A stretch of DNA of 43,910 nt from CAYUIG01 sp964444685 (lineage in GTDB: Bacteria > Gemmatimonadota > Gemmatimonadetes > Longimicrobiales > RSA9): assembly GCA_964444685.1 (NCBI GenBank), contig CAYUIG010000030.1:1-43910 (forward strand), in the 5' to 3' direction. The position numbers were made by a program, and so were the translations under genes. The notes under the pieces were generated by a model, which was not told the origin of the DNA, ran no database searches, and saw nothing but the letters and a program-made list of their open reading frames with translations. The first letter of the stretch is position 1, and every line of letters starts with the position of its first letter. Shown here one piece after another: positions 17,376 to 25,973 of this stretch.

Positions 17376-17823
17376 GACGGCGGGAAAGCTGGCGGCGTGG
17401 GTCGCGATTGCGCTCATCATGCTGGCGAATGCTGGGGGCGTGGCAGGGCAGGAGCCCGACACCACCATCACCATCTACGCTTCCGGCACCGCGCTGGAGT
17501 TCCAGCCTTCACGCATCTCCGCGCCCTCGGGCACACGCCTCCGGATCCAGTTCATCAACGAAGGCACACTGCCCCACAACGTCGTGCTCGTGAAGAACGA
17601 GGATGACATCGACGCACTCGGCGAGGCGGCGTACCGTGCGCAGGACACCGGATACGTTCCGCTCGAGCAGAGGGACAAGCTGATCGCGTGGACGGACCTC
17701 GCGAAGCCGGGCGAGACGGTCGAGATGGTTCTCGACGCGCCGTCGCCCGGCGAGTACTTCTTCGTCTGTCTCTATCCCGGCCACTTCAGCATGATGGTCG
17801 GGACGCTGCGGATCCGCAGCTAG
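17359..17823 (+). CDS. secreted cupredoxin (plastocyanin/azurin-like type-1 copper protein)
   Basis: 154 residues from the GTG at 17359. A TTG at 17332 would add nine residues encoded by a heptamer repeat, so I prefer 17359; neither has a clear Shine-Dalgarno. A signal peptide (about 10-30, ending 'GGVAGQE') precedes a Greek-key domain. Type-1 copper ligands are visible as H73 in 'TLPHNVVL', then C137, H142 and M145 or M146 in 'FFVCLYPGHFSMM'. This is the auracyanin/azurin pattern of small periplasmic electron carriers. It follows the dehydrogenase-containing fusion gene by 31 bp, and that protein lacks the heme motif often found in its family, so this protein may be its electron acceptor. 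Confidence 0.85.
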   Translation: MSRVEWTAGKLAAWVAIALIMLANAGGVAGQEPDTTITIYASGTALEFQPSRISAPSGTRLRIQFINEGTLPHNVVLVKNEDDIDALGEAAYRAQDTGYVPLEQRDKLIAWTDLAKPGETVEMVLDAPSPGEYFFVCLYPGHFSMMVGTLRIRS

Positions 17824-20800
17824 TCGCCCGCCTCCGCCGCGAGACCGCCCGCCGCGTGCCCGAGCCTGGGCTTGCGGCCGAGCACCTTCAGCATGAACCA
17901 CTCCTTCCACTCGTCCAGGATCTCGTAGACCGTCGGGATGACCAGCAGCGTCAGGAGCGTGGATGTGATCACGCCGCCGATGACGGCGCGGCCCATCGGC
18001 GAGTTGAAGTCGCCGCCCTCGCCGGCACCGATCGCAACGGGCGTCATGCCCGCAATGAGCGCGAACGACGTCATGACGATCGGGCGCAGCCGCGTGCGGC
18101 CGGCCTCGATGATCGCCTCGCGCCGCTCCATGCCCGCCTCGCGGCCCCACTTCGCGAAGTCGATCAGCAGGATCGCATTCTTCGCAACGAGCCCCATGAG
18201 CAGCATCACGCCGATCATGCTCATCAGGTTGAGCGTCGTGCCCGTGAGCAGGAGCGCGAGCACCACGCCGATGAGCGAGAGCGGCAGCGACAGCAGGATG
18301 CCGATCGGATCGAGGAACGAACCGAACTGCACCACGAGGATCAGGTACATGAGCAGCACGGCAAAGCCGAGGGCCGCGAACATCGAGATGAACGCCTCGT
18401 TCTGCTGCTCGTACATGCCGCCAGGGGACAGCCGGTACCCGGGCGGAAGCTGGAGGCCCGCAAGCGCCGCCTCCACGTCGCGCGACACTTCACCCAGCGA
18501 CCGCCCCTGCGTGTTCGCGCCGATCGTGATCACGCGCTCGCGATCGAGGTGGTCGATCTGCGCCGGACCCAGCGACATCTCCACACTTGCCACCTGCTCG
18601 AGCGGGATAATGCTCGGCGGCTCGCCCGGCGCACCGGGCAGCACGAGCGGCAGCTGCCGGATGTCCTGCGCACGCTCGCGCGCCTCAGGCGCGAGACGCA
18701 CCATCACGTCACGCGTCTCACCGTCCGGGTCGACCCAGTCACCTGCATCCAGCCCTGCGAATGCCGGCCGCAGCGCCTGCGCGATCTGGCCGGCGGTGAT
18801 GCCAAGCGAACCGGCGACGCCGCGCTCGATCTCCACGTTCAGCTCGGGCTTCTGCCCGCGCGTCGACAGGCCGACGTCGACCGCGTTCGGGACCGTACGC
18901 ACGATGTCCGCGACCTGCTCCGCCAGCGCGGTCAGTGTGGCAGCGTCCGGTCCGCGCAGGTCGAGCTGGAACGACTTGTCTGCGCCCCACCCCGCCGAGT
19001 AGACGACCGCCTGCGCACCACCGACCATGCGGATCTCCTCGCGGATGATGCCGGCCAGTTCGTACTGGTTCAGGTCGCGCTGGTCCCGGTCGGCCAGCTT
19101 CACGTAGATGCTCGCCGCGTCCACACCCGAACCGCTGGACAGCGACTCGGTGCTCGCCGCACCGACCGTCACGTACGTGTGAGCAACCTCCGGCCGCGCC
19201 CGCATGATGCGCGCGACCTCCTCCGCCTTGATCTCCGTGTACTCGAGGTTCGATCCCGGCGGCGTCTCGACCGTGACGTTGATCTCGCCGCGGTCTGCGT
19301 CCGGGACGAAGCCGAAGCCGCCGAACATCACCTGAATCACCAGCGCACCCACCATCGCGACACCCGCGATCGACACGACCGCGAGCCGGTGGTCCAGCGC
19401 CCAGCCGATCACGTTCTTGTAGCGGTCCGCGATGCCCTCGAACCAGACGTTGAAGCGGTTCAGCAGCCGCGCGAGCCGGTTGCCGCGTTCGCCCGCCTCG
19501 ATCTGCGGGTCCGACCAGTACGCGGACAGCATCGGGTCCAGCGAGAACGACACGAACAGCGACACCAGCACCGCGCACGCGATCGTGAGCGCCATGGGCT
19601 TGAACCACTGCCCCATCTCGCCCGACATGAACCCGACCGGCACGAACACCGCCACGATCGCGAACGTCGTGGCCGTCACCGCGAGTCCGATCTCGTCCGT
19701 GCCGTCGTGCGCGGCCTTGAAGTGGTGTTTGCCGAGCTGCATGTGGCGCACGATGTTCTCGCGCACCACGATCGCATCATCGATCAGCACGCCGATCGCG
19801 AGCGAGAGCCCGAGTAGCGACATCACGTTCAGCGTAAAGCCGAACGCCCACACCGCGATGAAGGACGACAGCACGCTGATCGGCAGCGCGAGACCCGTAA
19901 TGACGGTGGAGCGCCACGAGTTCAGGAACAGGAAGACCACGGCCACGGTGAGCGCCGCGCCTTCCATCAGCATGCGCTGCACGTTGTGCACGGACGCCTC
20001 GACCCGGTAACCGGCATCCTTCACGACCACCAGCTCGGTCTCCTCCGGTAGCCGCTCGCTCAGTACGGCCACGCGCTCCTTGATCGCATCGGCTACGGTC
20101 GTGGTGCTCGTGCCCTTCGTCTTCACCACGTCAATGCCGATCGCCGGGCGGCCATCGTAGATCGCGGAGCTGCGCGGCTCCTCTGTGCCATCGCGCACAT
20201 CGGCGATCTGGCCGAGGCGGATGATCCGCCCTCCGCGCTCCGCTACGACGAGCCGCTCGAAATCTTCCGGATCTCCCAGCCGTCCCTCGAGCCGGATCGA
20301 CCGCTCCATCGTCCCGCTCGTCACACGGCCGACGGGCGCGGCAAGGTTCTGGGACTGGAGCGCGAAGACGACATCGGCCACGCTCACGCCCGCACCCTTC
20401 AGGTCCTGCGGCCGCAGCTCGACCGTGAGCTCGCGCTCCGCACCGCCGATCAGCCGTACTTCCGCCACGCCCGGCACCGAGCGCAGCTCGCGGGTGATCA
20501 TCGGGTCCGCGATCGCCGTGAGCTGCCCCTGCGTCAGCCGCGGCGATGTCAGCACGAGCGAGACGATCGGCAGCTCCGCGGGATCGAAGCGGCTGATAAT
20601 CGGCTCCTCCATCTCGGGCGGCAGATCGCCGCGGATGGCGGAGATCGCGTCCCGGATGTCCTGCGCGGCCTGGTCGATGTTCTTCTCGAATACGAAGAAC
20701 ACGATCAGCGACGCGAGCCCGTCACGTGACGTGGACTGGAGCCGGTCGACGCCGTCGATCCCGGCGATCGCCTCCTCCAGCCGGTCCACCACCTCGCGCT

Positions 20801-20978
20801 CGACCGTGCCGGGTGACGCACCCGGATACGGCACCGTCACCGCGACGATCGGGTTCGTCACGTCCGGATACTCGTCCAGCTCCAACTGCATCAGTGCGAA
20901 CGCGCCGAGCGAAACCAGCGCGATCATCGTCACGATCGTGACGATCGGTCGTCGTATGGCGGCATCGGATATGAACAC
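17820..20978 (-). CDS. RND efflux pump inner-membrane subunit (HAE1/AcrB family)
   Basis: 1052 residues from a GTG with GGAGG upstream. Twelve TM segments and two large periplasmic loops are arranged as in AcrB/MexB. The proton-relay residues are present: D400 and D401 in 'VLIDDAIVVREN' (TM4) and K933 in 'GLVAKNAILLIDF' (TM10). The start 'MFISDAAIRRPIVTIVTMIA' is typical. It should pump hydrophobic drugs, dyes or metabolites from the periplasm or inner leaflet through the TolC-like channel encoded upstream. It is the last gene of the tetR-tolC-mfp-RND operon. Its stop touches the convergent cupredoxin stop. Confidence 0.95.
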   Translation of the reverse strand: MFISDAAIRRPIVTIVTMIALVSLGAFALMQLELDEYPDVTNPIVAVTVPYPGASPGTVEREVVDRLEEAIAGIDGVDRLQSTSRDGLASLIVFFVFEKNIDQAAQDIRDAISAIRGDLPPEMEEPIISRFDPAELPIVSLVLTSPRLTQGQLTAIADPMITRELRSVPGVAEVRLIGGAERELTVELRPQDLKGAGVSVADVVFALQSQNLAAPVGRVTSGTMERSIRLEGRLGDPEDFERLVVAERGGRIIRLGQIADVRDGTEEPRSSAIYDGRPAIGIDVVKTKGTSTTTVADAIKERVAVLSERLPEETELVVVKDAGYRVEASVHNVQRMLMEGAALTVAVVFLFLNSWRSTVITGLALPISVLSSFIAVWAFGFTLNVMSLLGLSLAIGVLIDDAIVVRENIVRHMQLGKHHFKAAHDGTDEIGLAVTATTFAIVAVFVPVGFMSGEMGQWFKPMALTIACAVLVSLFVSFSLDPMLSAYWSDPQIEAGERGNRLARLLNRFNVWFEGIADRYKNVIGWALDHRLAVVSIAGVAMVGALVIQVMFGGFGFVPDADRGEINVTVETPPGSNLEYTEIKAEEVARIMRARPEVAHTYVTVGAASTESLSSGSGVDAASIYVKLADRDQRDLNQYELAGIIREEIRMVGGAQAVVYSAGWGADKSFQLDLRGPDAATLTALAEQVADIVRTVPNAVDVGLSTRGQKPELNVEIERGVAGSLGITAGQIAQALRPAFAGLDAGDWVDPDGETRDVMVRLAPEARERAQDIRQLPLVLPGAPGEPPSIIPLEQVASVEMSLGPAQIDHLDRERVITIGANTQGRSLGEVSRDVEAALAGLQLPPGYRLSPGGMYEQQNEAFISMFAALGFAVLLMYLILVVQFGSFLDPIGILLSLPLSLIGVVLALLLTGTTLNLMSMIGVMLLMGLVAKNAILLIDFAKWGREAGMERREAIIEAGRTRLRPIVMTSFALIAGMTPVAIGAGEGGDFNSPMGRAVIGGVITSTLLTLLVIPTVYEILDEWKEWFMLKVLGRKPRLGHAAGGLAAEAGD

Positions 20979-20989
20979 GAGCGCCTCCC

Positions 20990-22096
20990 TCAGTTCGTCT
21001 CGGCGGCCGACTGCACGACGACCGGCGACCCGGGTGTGATCCCCTGCGCGGCGCCCAGCAGCAGCGTGTCCCCCGCAGCCACACCCGACAGGATCTCGAT
21101 GGTCTCGGTGCGCTCGTCGCGCAACCCGACTGCAACCTGTACACGCTCCGCAACGCCGTCACGGATCCGCAGCACGGACGCGTTGCCGCCCGTGCGGTCC
21201 ACCGCATCCACAGGCACGACAAGCGCGCGCCGGCTCTCCGCCGCAATGCGGCCCTCCGCGAACAGACCGCCCACGAGGTCGCCGCCTGCATTGGGTATCG
21301 ACACCAGGACCGTCACCATGCCCGTCGCCGGATCGGCCGTCGGACTGATGCGGTCCACCGTGCCCGCGAACACGCGGCTTGGATAGCCGTTCACGCTGAA
21401 CTCGACCGATGCGCCGCGCTCCAGCAGCGCGATCGCGGATGCGGGCACGAACGCTTCCAGCCGCATGCTCGTCGGGTCCACGACCGTATACAGCGGCATC
21501 CCCGGCTGCACGACGTCACCCGCACTCACCGCGCGATCCGCCACGATGCCGCGGATCGGCGCGCGGATCTCCGTGTCCTCGAGCTGCTCGCGCGCCAGAG
21601 CGAAGCGCGCCTGCGCATCGGCGAGCTGCGATTCGGCCGCTGTCGCCGCGATGCGCGCGGCCTCGAGATCGCGCTCGGCGATCGCGCCCGCGGCCGCGAG
21701 CCGCTCGGAGCGCTCGAGGTCGCGACGCGCGAGCGCCGCGGATTGCTCCGCGGTCGTCACCGCCGAACGCGCGGACAGGAACGCATCGCGCACGCCCGCG
21801 TCATCCAGCCGCGCCAGCAGTGCACCCGCATTCACATTCTGTCCCGTCTCCGCGACCACCTGCGTCACCGGTCCGCTCACCTGCGCCACGATCGTGGCCG
21901 ACTGACCCGGCTGAAGCGTGCCCGAAAGCGACGGTCCGCTCTCGATGCGCGCGCTGTCCACGATCACGATGTTCGCCGGACTCACGGTGATCGCACGCTC
22001 CGGCGGACCGGGTACCGCCGCTCCTCCATCACCGCCGCACGCGACCACGATGAGCAGCGCGGCTGCGGCAAACCTTCGGATGATCCCCTGACCCAT
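20990..22096 (-). CDS. RND periplasmic adaptor (membrane fusion protein) lipoprotein
   Basis: 368 residues from the ATG at 22096, chosen because AGGAGA lies at 22103-22108, six bases upstream. Longer reading frames would run into the tolC-like gene. The lipobox 'IVVACGG' gives an acylated Cys. The order is lipoyl half ('SATIVAQVSGPVTQVVAETG'), alpha-hairpin ('AIAERDLEAARIAATAAESQ'), second lipoyl half ('IRAPIRGIVADRAVSAGDVV'), beta barrel and membrane-proximal domain. This is the AcrA/MexA plan. It links the RND pump (11 bp downstream) to the outer-membrane channel. Confidence 0.93.
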   Translation of the reverse strand: MGQGIIRRFAAAALLIVVACGGDGGAAVPGPPERAITVSPANIVIVDSARIESGPSLSGTLQPGQSATIVAQVSGPVTQVVAETGQNVNAGALLARLDDAGVRDAFLSARSAVTTAEQSAALARRDLERSERLAAAGAIAERDLEAARIAATAAESQLADAQARFALAREQLEDTEIRAPIRGIVADRAVSAGDVVQPGMPLYTVVDPTSMRLEAFVPASAIALLERGASVEFSVNGYPSRVFAGTVDRISPTADPATGMVTVLVSIPNAGGDLVGGLFAEGRIAAESRRALVVPVDAVDRTGGNASVLRIRDGVAERVQVAVGLRDERTETIEILSGVAAGDTLLLGAAQGITPGSPVVVQSAAETN

Positions 22097-22118
22097 TCCC
22101 CGTCTCCTCGACATTCGC

Positions 22119-23699
22119 TTAGAACTGCCCGCTTCCCCTCGTGAGTACGCTGCCCGCCGGCGCTGCCGGCGTCGTCTGTCGCGGCGCCGCCTGCGGCGGT
22201 GCCTGCTGCTGCTGCATGGCCGGTGCGCCCGATGCACTGCCCAGCGGCAGCCACGGCAGCAGCGCGACCCGCAGCCGCGCTACCTGAAGCTCGCGCGCGG
22301 CCACCGCACGATTCGCCTGCGCCTGCTCCAGCAGGATCCGCGAATCCGCCAGCTCGAGCTGCGTCGATACGCCCTCCTGGAAGCGCACCTCCGCGATCGA
22401 GTACGCCCGCTGCGCCTGCTCCACCGTCCCCGAACTCGCCATCCAGCTCGCCTCGGCCGCCTGCAACCGCTCCACTGCGGAGCGCGTGTCCAGCGCGGCC
22501 AGCTCGCGCGTCATCGTCAGCCGCGCACGCGCTTCCTCCACCGCCGCCGCAGCCATCATCTCCTCGCCCTTGATCCGCCCGCCCGTGAACAGCGGCAGCT
22601 GCAGGCTCGCGGCGATCGTCCAGTTCGTGCGGAAGTCCTGCCACTCCGGAATCCCGCTCGTCGGATACGCGACACGACCGTACTGCGAAGACAGCGTGAT
22701 CGCCGGCCAGCGCTGCGACCGCGCCACCGTGAACAGGTTCTCCTGCGCGTCGACCGCGAGCTCCGCCTGACGCACCACCGCACGCGCATCCAGCGCCGTG
22801 TCCAGCGGCAGGTCGAGCACACGCTGCGCAGCGGACACTACCGGGGTGAGCTGCGCGCCGCCCAGCTCAGTCGTGAGCGTCAGCTCCGTCTCGAGCGGCA
22901 TGTTCAGCAGCTGCTTCAGCCGCATGTACGCAAGGTCGCGATCCGCCGCACGCTGGATCACCAGCGGCTCCTGCGTGTCACGCGACACCTGGGCACGCAG
23001 CAGCTCGAACTCCGGCTGGTTGCCCACGTCGTATGCGAGCCGCACCTGCGACAGCGTCCGCTCCGCCTGCTCGAGCGTCGACTGCGCGATCGCGTACAGA
23101 CGGTCCGCGAGCGCCGCGTTGTAGTAGGCCTCCGCTACATCCAGCACGAGCTGCGCTCGCGCCGACGACAGCGACAGCTCCGCCACGCTCCGGTTCGCCG
23201 ACGCCGCCGACGCCTGCGCGCGCACCCGGCCGCCCGCGAACAGCGTCTGCGACAGTGACAGCCCCAGGTTCACCTGATGCTCCCGACCGAACGGCAGATC
23301 GGAAAACGCAGCGAATGGGTTCGCCGTCGACATGCAGCGCACCGCCGCCTCCAGCGAGTCCACACGCTCGTCCAGCGGCAGCCCCGGATCCGGCGCGAAC
23401 TCGCCGCACGGCTCCGACGACGTCGACGTCGTGTCGGCGCCGCTGCTCAGCACCTCGAACTCGCTCTTCAGCGTCCGCGTGTAACCCGCGGAGCCGAAGA
23501 GCTGCGGAAAGAACTCGCTGCGCGCGCGCAGTCGCTCTCCTTCCGCCCGCCGGACACCCGCGCGCGCGATCGTCACCGCTTCGCTCGCCTCTTCCGCACG
23601 CGACAGCGCTTCCTCCAGCGAAAGCGTCTGCACCTGCGCTGCGGCCGGGGCCGCGATCAGGACCAGCATTACCACCGCGTACCGTAGCACGTGCCTCAC
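22119..23699 (-). CDS. TolC-family outer-membrane efflux channel
   Basis: 526 residues from a GTG overlapping the tetR stop (GTGA). The signal peptide ends near 'AAPAAAQ'. Two OEP repeats give the long helical barrel; 'SLSLSQTLFAGGRVRAQ' and 'LQLPLFTGGRIKGEEM' are the paired strand/helix signatures. The C-terminus carries an unusual Gln/Pro/Ala-rich tail of about 45 residues ('MQQQQAPPQAAPRQTTPAAP'), probably disordered in the periplasm. An inter-strand loop with two cysteines around residue 98-123 may form a disulfide. It forms the exit duct of the pump. Confidence 0.93.
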   Translation of the reverse strand: MRHVLRYAVVMLVLIAAPAAAQVQTLSLEEALSRAEEASEAVTIARAGVRRAEGERLRARSEFFPQLFGSAGYTRTLKSEFEVLSSGADTTSTSSEPCGEFAPDPGLPLDERVDSLEAAVRCMSTANPFAAFSDLPFGREHQVNLGLSLSQTLFAGGRVRAQASAASANRSVAELSLSSARAQLVLDVAEAYYNAALADRLYAIAQSTLEQAERTLSQVRLAYDVGNQPEFELLRAQVSRDTQEPLVIQRAADRDLAYMRLKQLLNMPLETELTLTTELGGAQLTPVVSAAQRVLDLPLDTALDARAVVRQAELAVDAQENLFTVARSQRWPAITLSSQYGRVAYPTSGIPEWQDFRTNWTIAASLQLPLFTGGRIKGEEMMAAAAVEEARARLTMTRELAALDTRSAVERLQAAEASWMASSGTVEQAQRAYSIAEVRFQEGVSTQLELADSRILLEQAQANRAVAARELQVARLRVALLPWLPLGSASGAPAMQQQQAPPQAAPRQTTPAAPAGSVLTRGSGQF

Positions 23700-24277
23700 A
23701 CTCCACTCCCCGCGCCGATCGCGCGGAGGAACAGGTCCACGTATCGCGCGGCCGCTTCGTCCACGGAGAACGCGTAAGCGGCCGGCATGAAGTCACGGCC
23801 CATCGCGTCCGAGAACAGCGTGCCCATGATCAGTGCCGCCGCCACGTCCACATCCAGCGCAGGATCCGCCATCCCACCGGACACCAGCCGCTCCAGATAC
23901 GCGGTCAGCGTGCGGTGTACACTCGTCGGGTGCTCTGACGCACACGAGATCAGATCCCGATGCTCCTCCAGCTCACCCAGACACGTCCGAATCATCGTCC
24001 GGTGCGCCCGCAGCTCCGTGAGCTGGCGACGCGTCCAGGCAGCCAGCTCGGCGCGCACATCCTTCGGCTCCACCGGAAGCTCCGGTACACGCGCGCGCTC
24101 CGACCGGTAGGCCACGGCTTCCCGCAGCAGATCGTCCTTCGAGCCGAAGTGACGGAACAGCGTCACCTCGTTCACATCGGCTTCCTGTGCGATGCGACGC
24201 GTCGTAGCGCCGCGATAGCCGGTCTCGGCAAACACGCGCGCGGCGGCTTCCAGGATTCGTGTTCTCGGGTCCTTCAT
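23696..24277 (-). CDS. TetR/AcrR-family repressor of the efflux operon
   Basis: 193 residues. The N-terminal HTH (about 22-48) reads 'ATTRRIAQEADVNEVTLFRH' followed by the typical 'FGSKDDLL'. The C-terminal ligand-binding part is helical and divergent. The gene is first in the operon, and its stop overlaps the tolC-like GTG start, so the repressor is made from the same transcript as the pump. This predicts autoregulation through the palindrome at 24312-24327. The ligand is unknown. Confidence 0.92.
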   Translation of the reverse strand: MKDPRTRILEAAARVFAETGYRGATTRRIAQEADVNEVTLFRHFGSKDDLLREAVAYRSERARVPELPVEPKDVRAELAAWTRRQLTELRAHRTMIRTCLGELEEHRDLISCASEHPTSVHRTLTAYLERLVSGGMADPALDVDVAAALIMGTLFSDAMGRDFMPAAYAFSVDEAAARYVDLFLRAIGAGSGV

Positions 24278-24311
24278 GGGGCGCGCAGGATGGGGGCCGC
24301 GGGGCTCGGAT

Positions 24312-24327
24312 GCAAGTACCTGCTTGC
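24312..24327. promoter_or_regulatory. candidate TetR operator: GCAAG-N6-CTTGC inverted repeat
   Basis: A perfect 5-bp inverted repeat with six-base spacer, GCAAGTACCTGCTTGC, lies 35-50 bp upstream of the tetR start. A third CTTGC half-site overlaps at 24327-24331. The size and position fit a TetR-family operator controlling the minus-strand efflux operon. Confidence 0.5.
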
Positions 24328-24412
24328 TTGCTCCCGCGGCCTAAACGGCTGTGAAGGGAAAAGCCGTCACCGCGGAGAGCGCCGAGGGCGCCGAGAACTG
24401 GCGCGGAGAAAA

Positions 24413-24427
24413 AACTACAATGTAGTT
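24413..24427. promoter_or_regulatory. 15-bp palindromic operator (AACTACA-A-TGTAGTT) before padR
   Basis: A perfect 7-bp inverted repeat around a single A lies 12 bp before the PadR-type ATG and directly abuts an AT-rich -10-like hexamer. ACTACA/TGTAGT half-sites resemble those reported for PadR- and BlaI-type winged-helix repressors. Autoregulation of the padR-propeller operon is inferred. Confidence 0.65.
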
Positions 24428-24428
24428 A

Positions 24429-24434
24429 TATATT
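24429..24434 (+). promoter_or_regulatory. -10-like TATATT; transcript probably leaderless
   Basis: TATATT ends six bases before the ATG at 24440, so transcription would begin at or next to the start codon. No Shine-Dalgarno precedes that ATG (the bases are TTGCGGC). Together these suggest a leaderless mRNA for the PadR regulator, with the operator covering the region immediately upstream of the -10. Confidence 0.45.
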
Positions 24435-24439
24435 GCGGC

Positions 24440-24766
24440 ATGGGAGAATTCGAGATGCTGGTCCTGCTGGGGTTGGCCCGGCTTGGCGGTGAGGGGGATG
24501 CGCCTGGCATCCGGGACATCGTCAGAGAACGGACGGGTCGGATGCTCGCGCCGGGGGCTCTGTATACGGCCCTCAATCGCCTCCAGCAGAAGGGCTGGGT
24601 TCGGGGCTGGATCGGGGATGCGAATCCGCGCGGCGGGCGGCGGCGGAAGCGGTACCGGCTGGAGCGTGCGGGAGCGCGGTCGCTGGCGCGGACGTACGCG
24701 CAGTTGTTACGGATGTCGGAGGGGCTGGATCGTCGGATGGGAGAGCTTCCACGGGAACGGGGATGA
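24440..24766 (+). CDS. PadR-family winged-helix transcriptional regulator
   Basis: 108 residues from the ATG at 24440. 'MGEFEMLVLLGLARLG' then 'LAPGALYTALNRLQQKGWVRG' and 'RRRKRYRLERAGARSLARTY' give the PadR winged helix with a short C-terminal helix. The reading frame stays open far upstream, but those codons are not PadR-like. It should repress its own promoter via the palindrome at 24413-24427 and probably co-regulates the propeller lipoprotein that starts 4 bp after its stop. In related phyla such PadRs usually accompany ADOP permeases; here the partner is a propeller protein instead. Confidence 0.88.
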   Translation: MGEFEMLVLLGLARLGGEGDAPGIRDIVRERTGRMLAPGALYTALNRLQQKGWVRGWIGDANPRGGRRRKRYRLERAGARSLARTYAQLLRMSEGLDRRMGELPRERG

Positions 24767-24770
24767 GGAC

Positions 24771-25973
24771 ATGCGAGGGTTGAGACGACTGGGAGTGTTC
24801 CTGTTCGTCGCGGGCTGCGCCGCCGGTGACGCGTCCGTCGGGTTCGAGCGGGTGGACAGCGCGGGTGTGTGGATCGCGCGCAGTTCGGCACCGGCGTGGG
24901 AAGAACGTGGGGGCTTCACCGTCGACCCGGCTCCGATCGTTGAGATCGGCGTGGCTGAAGGCGAGGAGGCGTATCAGCTCTTCCGGGTGTTCTCGGCGGT
25001 GCGCATGCCGGACGGCCGAATTCTCGTCGGGAACGCGGGCTCGCAGGAAGTGCGCGTTTACGATGAAGCCGGCCGCCACATCCAGTCGGTCGGCCGCGTG
25101 GGTGCGGGGCCTGGTGAGTTCGGCGAGTTTTCGTCGCTGCGCATCTGTCTCACGCCGGATGGTTTCCTCGTCGAGGACGGCGCGAACGACCGCGCAAACG
25201 TCTTCGGTTCGGATCTGTCCTTCCGCACGATCCTGAAGCCTGAAGCTTTGCCAGGCACGCGCCCCCCGAGTGTGATCGGCTGCTTCAAGGACGGCAGCCT
25301 GCTGACGTGGACGCCGGCAGGAACCGGCGCGCTCCAGGGAGCGGACGGAGAGATCCTGCGGAGCACGTCGCATTACCATCGCCAGCTCGGGGACGGATCG
25401 TACGATGTGCGACTCGCGGAAGTGCCGACGCAGCCGCGTGTCGTGAATCAGGTCGGCCAGGTTACGAACTACCCCTTCATTCCGCTCACCGCCGCACCTG
25501 TGGTCGCGCCTGGGACGGCGAGGCTGTATGTCGGTGCGGATGACGGCGGTTCCATCGACGTGCGTGCGCTCGACGGCACGCTGGCCGGCCGCATCGAATG
25601 GCCGGCGCGCGGCCGGCATGCCCGAACGGAGATCTGGGATCGGTTCGTGAGTGAAGCACTCGCGGACATGGACGAGGACCGACGCCCGCAGTATGCGCGG
25701 CTGTACGAGCGCGAGATGCCCGTACCCGACTCCACGCCCGCATACCGCGCGCTCCTCGAAGACGCGCGAGGGCATCTGTGGGTCGAGCGTTACCGCCTGC
25801 CCTGGGAAACCGCGCGTGTGTGGGAAGTGTTCGAGCCCGACGGCCGCTGGCTCGGATCCGTCGAGATGCCGGCGGGTCTCACCGTCTTCCAGATCGGCGA
25901 CGACTTCGTCCTCGGCCGTCATCTCGACGAGCTGGGGATCGAGCGGGTGCGCGTGCACCCGCTCGCCCGTTGA
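24771..25973 (+). CDS. 6-bladed beta-propeller lipoprotein
   Basis: 400 residues from the ATG at 24771, with GAGGA partly overlapping the padR stop. The lipobox 'FVAGC' gives a lipidated Cys near residue 15. NHL-like blades include 'RMPDGRILVGNAGSQEVRVY' and 'SVGRVGAGPGEFGEF'. Such propellers are common, expanded lipoproteins in Gemmatimonadota-like genomes and are of unknown binding role. A paralogue with the same 'GPGE' blade signature lies at 29633-30862. Its TGA and the convergent DUF5916 stop form TGATCA with no bases between. Confidence 0.82.
   Translation: MRGLRRLGVFLFVAGCAAGDASVGFERVDSAGVWIARSSAPAWEERGGFTVDPAPIVEIGVAEGEEAYQLFRVFSAVRMPDGRILVGNAGSQEVRVYDEAGRHIQSVGRVGAGPGEFGEFSSLRICLTPDGFLVEDGANDRANVFGSDLSFRTILKPEALPGTRPPSVIGCFKDGSLLTWTPAGTGALQGADGEILRSTSHYHRQLGDGSYDVRLAEVPTQPRVVNQVGQVTNYPFIPLTAAPVVAPGTARLYVGADDGGSIDVRALDGTLAGRIEWPARGRHARTEIWDRFVSEALADMDEDRRPQYARLYEREMPVPDSTPAYRALLEDARGHLWVERYRLPWETARVWEVFEPDGRWLGSVEMPAGLTVFQIGDDFVLGRHLDELGIERVRVHPLAR

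Noticed and set aside
17688..19817. Long plus-strand open frame (709 codons) opposite the RND pump
   Set aside because: Shadow of the pump gene; no domain-like sequence.
22097..22237. 47-codon extension of the adaptor protein
   Set aside because: Arg-rich, overlaps the TolC-like gene, and would hide the lipoprotein signal; AGGAGA supports the start at 22096.
23960..24439. 160-codon upstream extension of the PadR frame
   Set aside because: Antisense to tetR and runs through the operator and promoter; the PadR fold begins at 24440.
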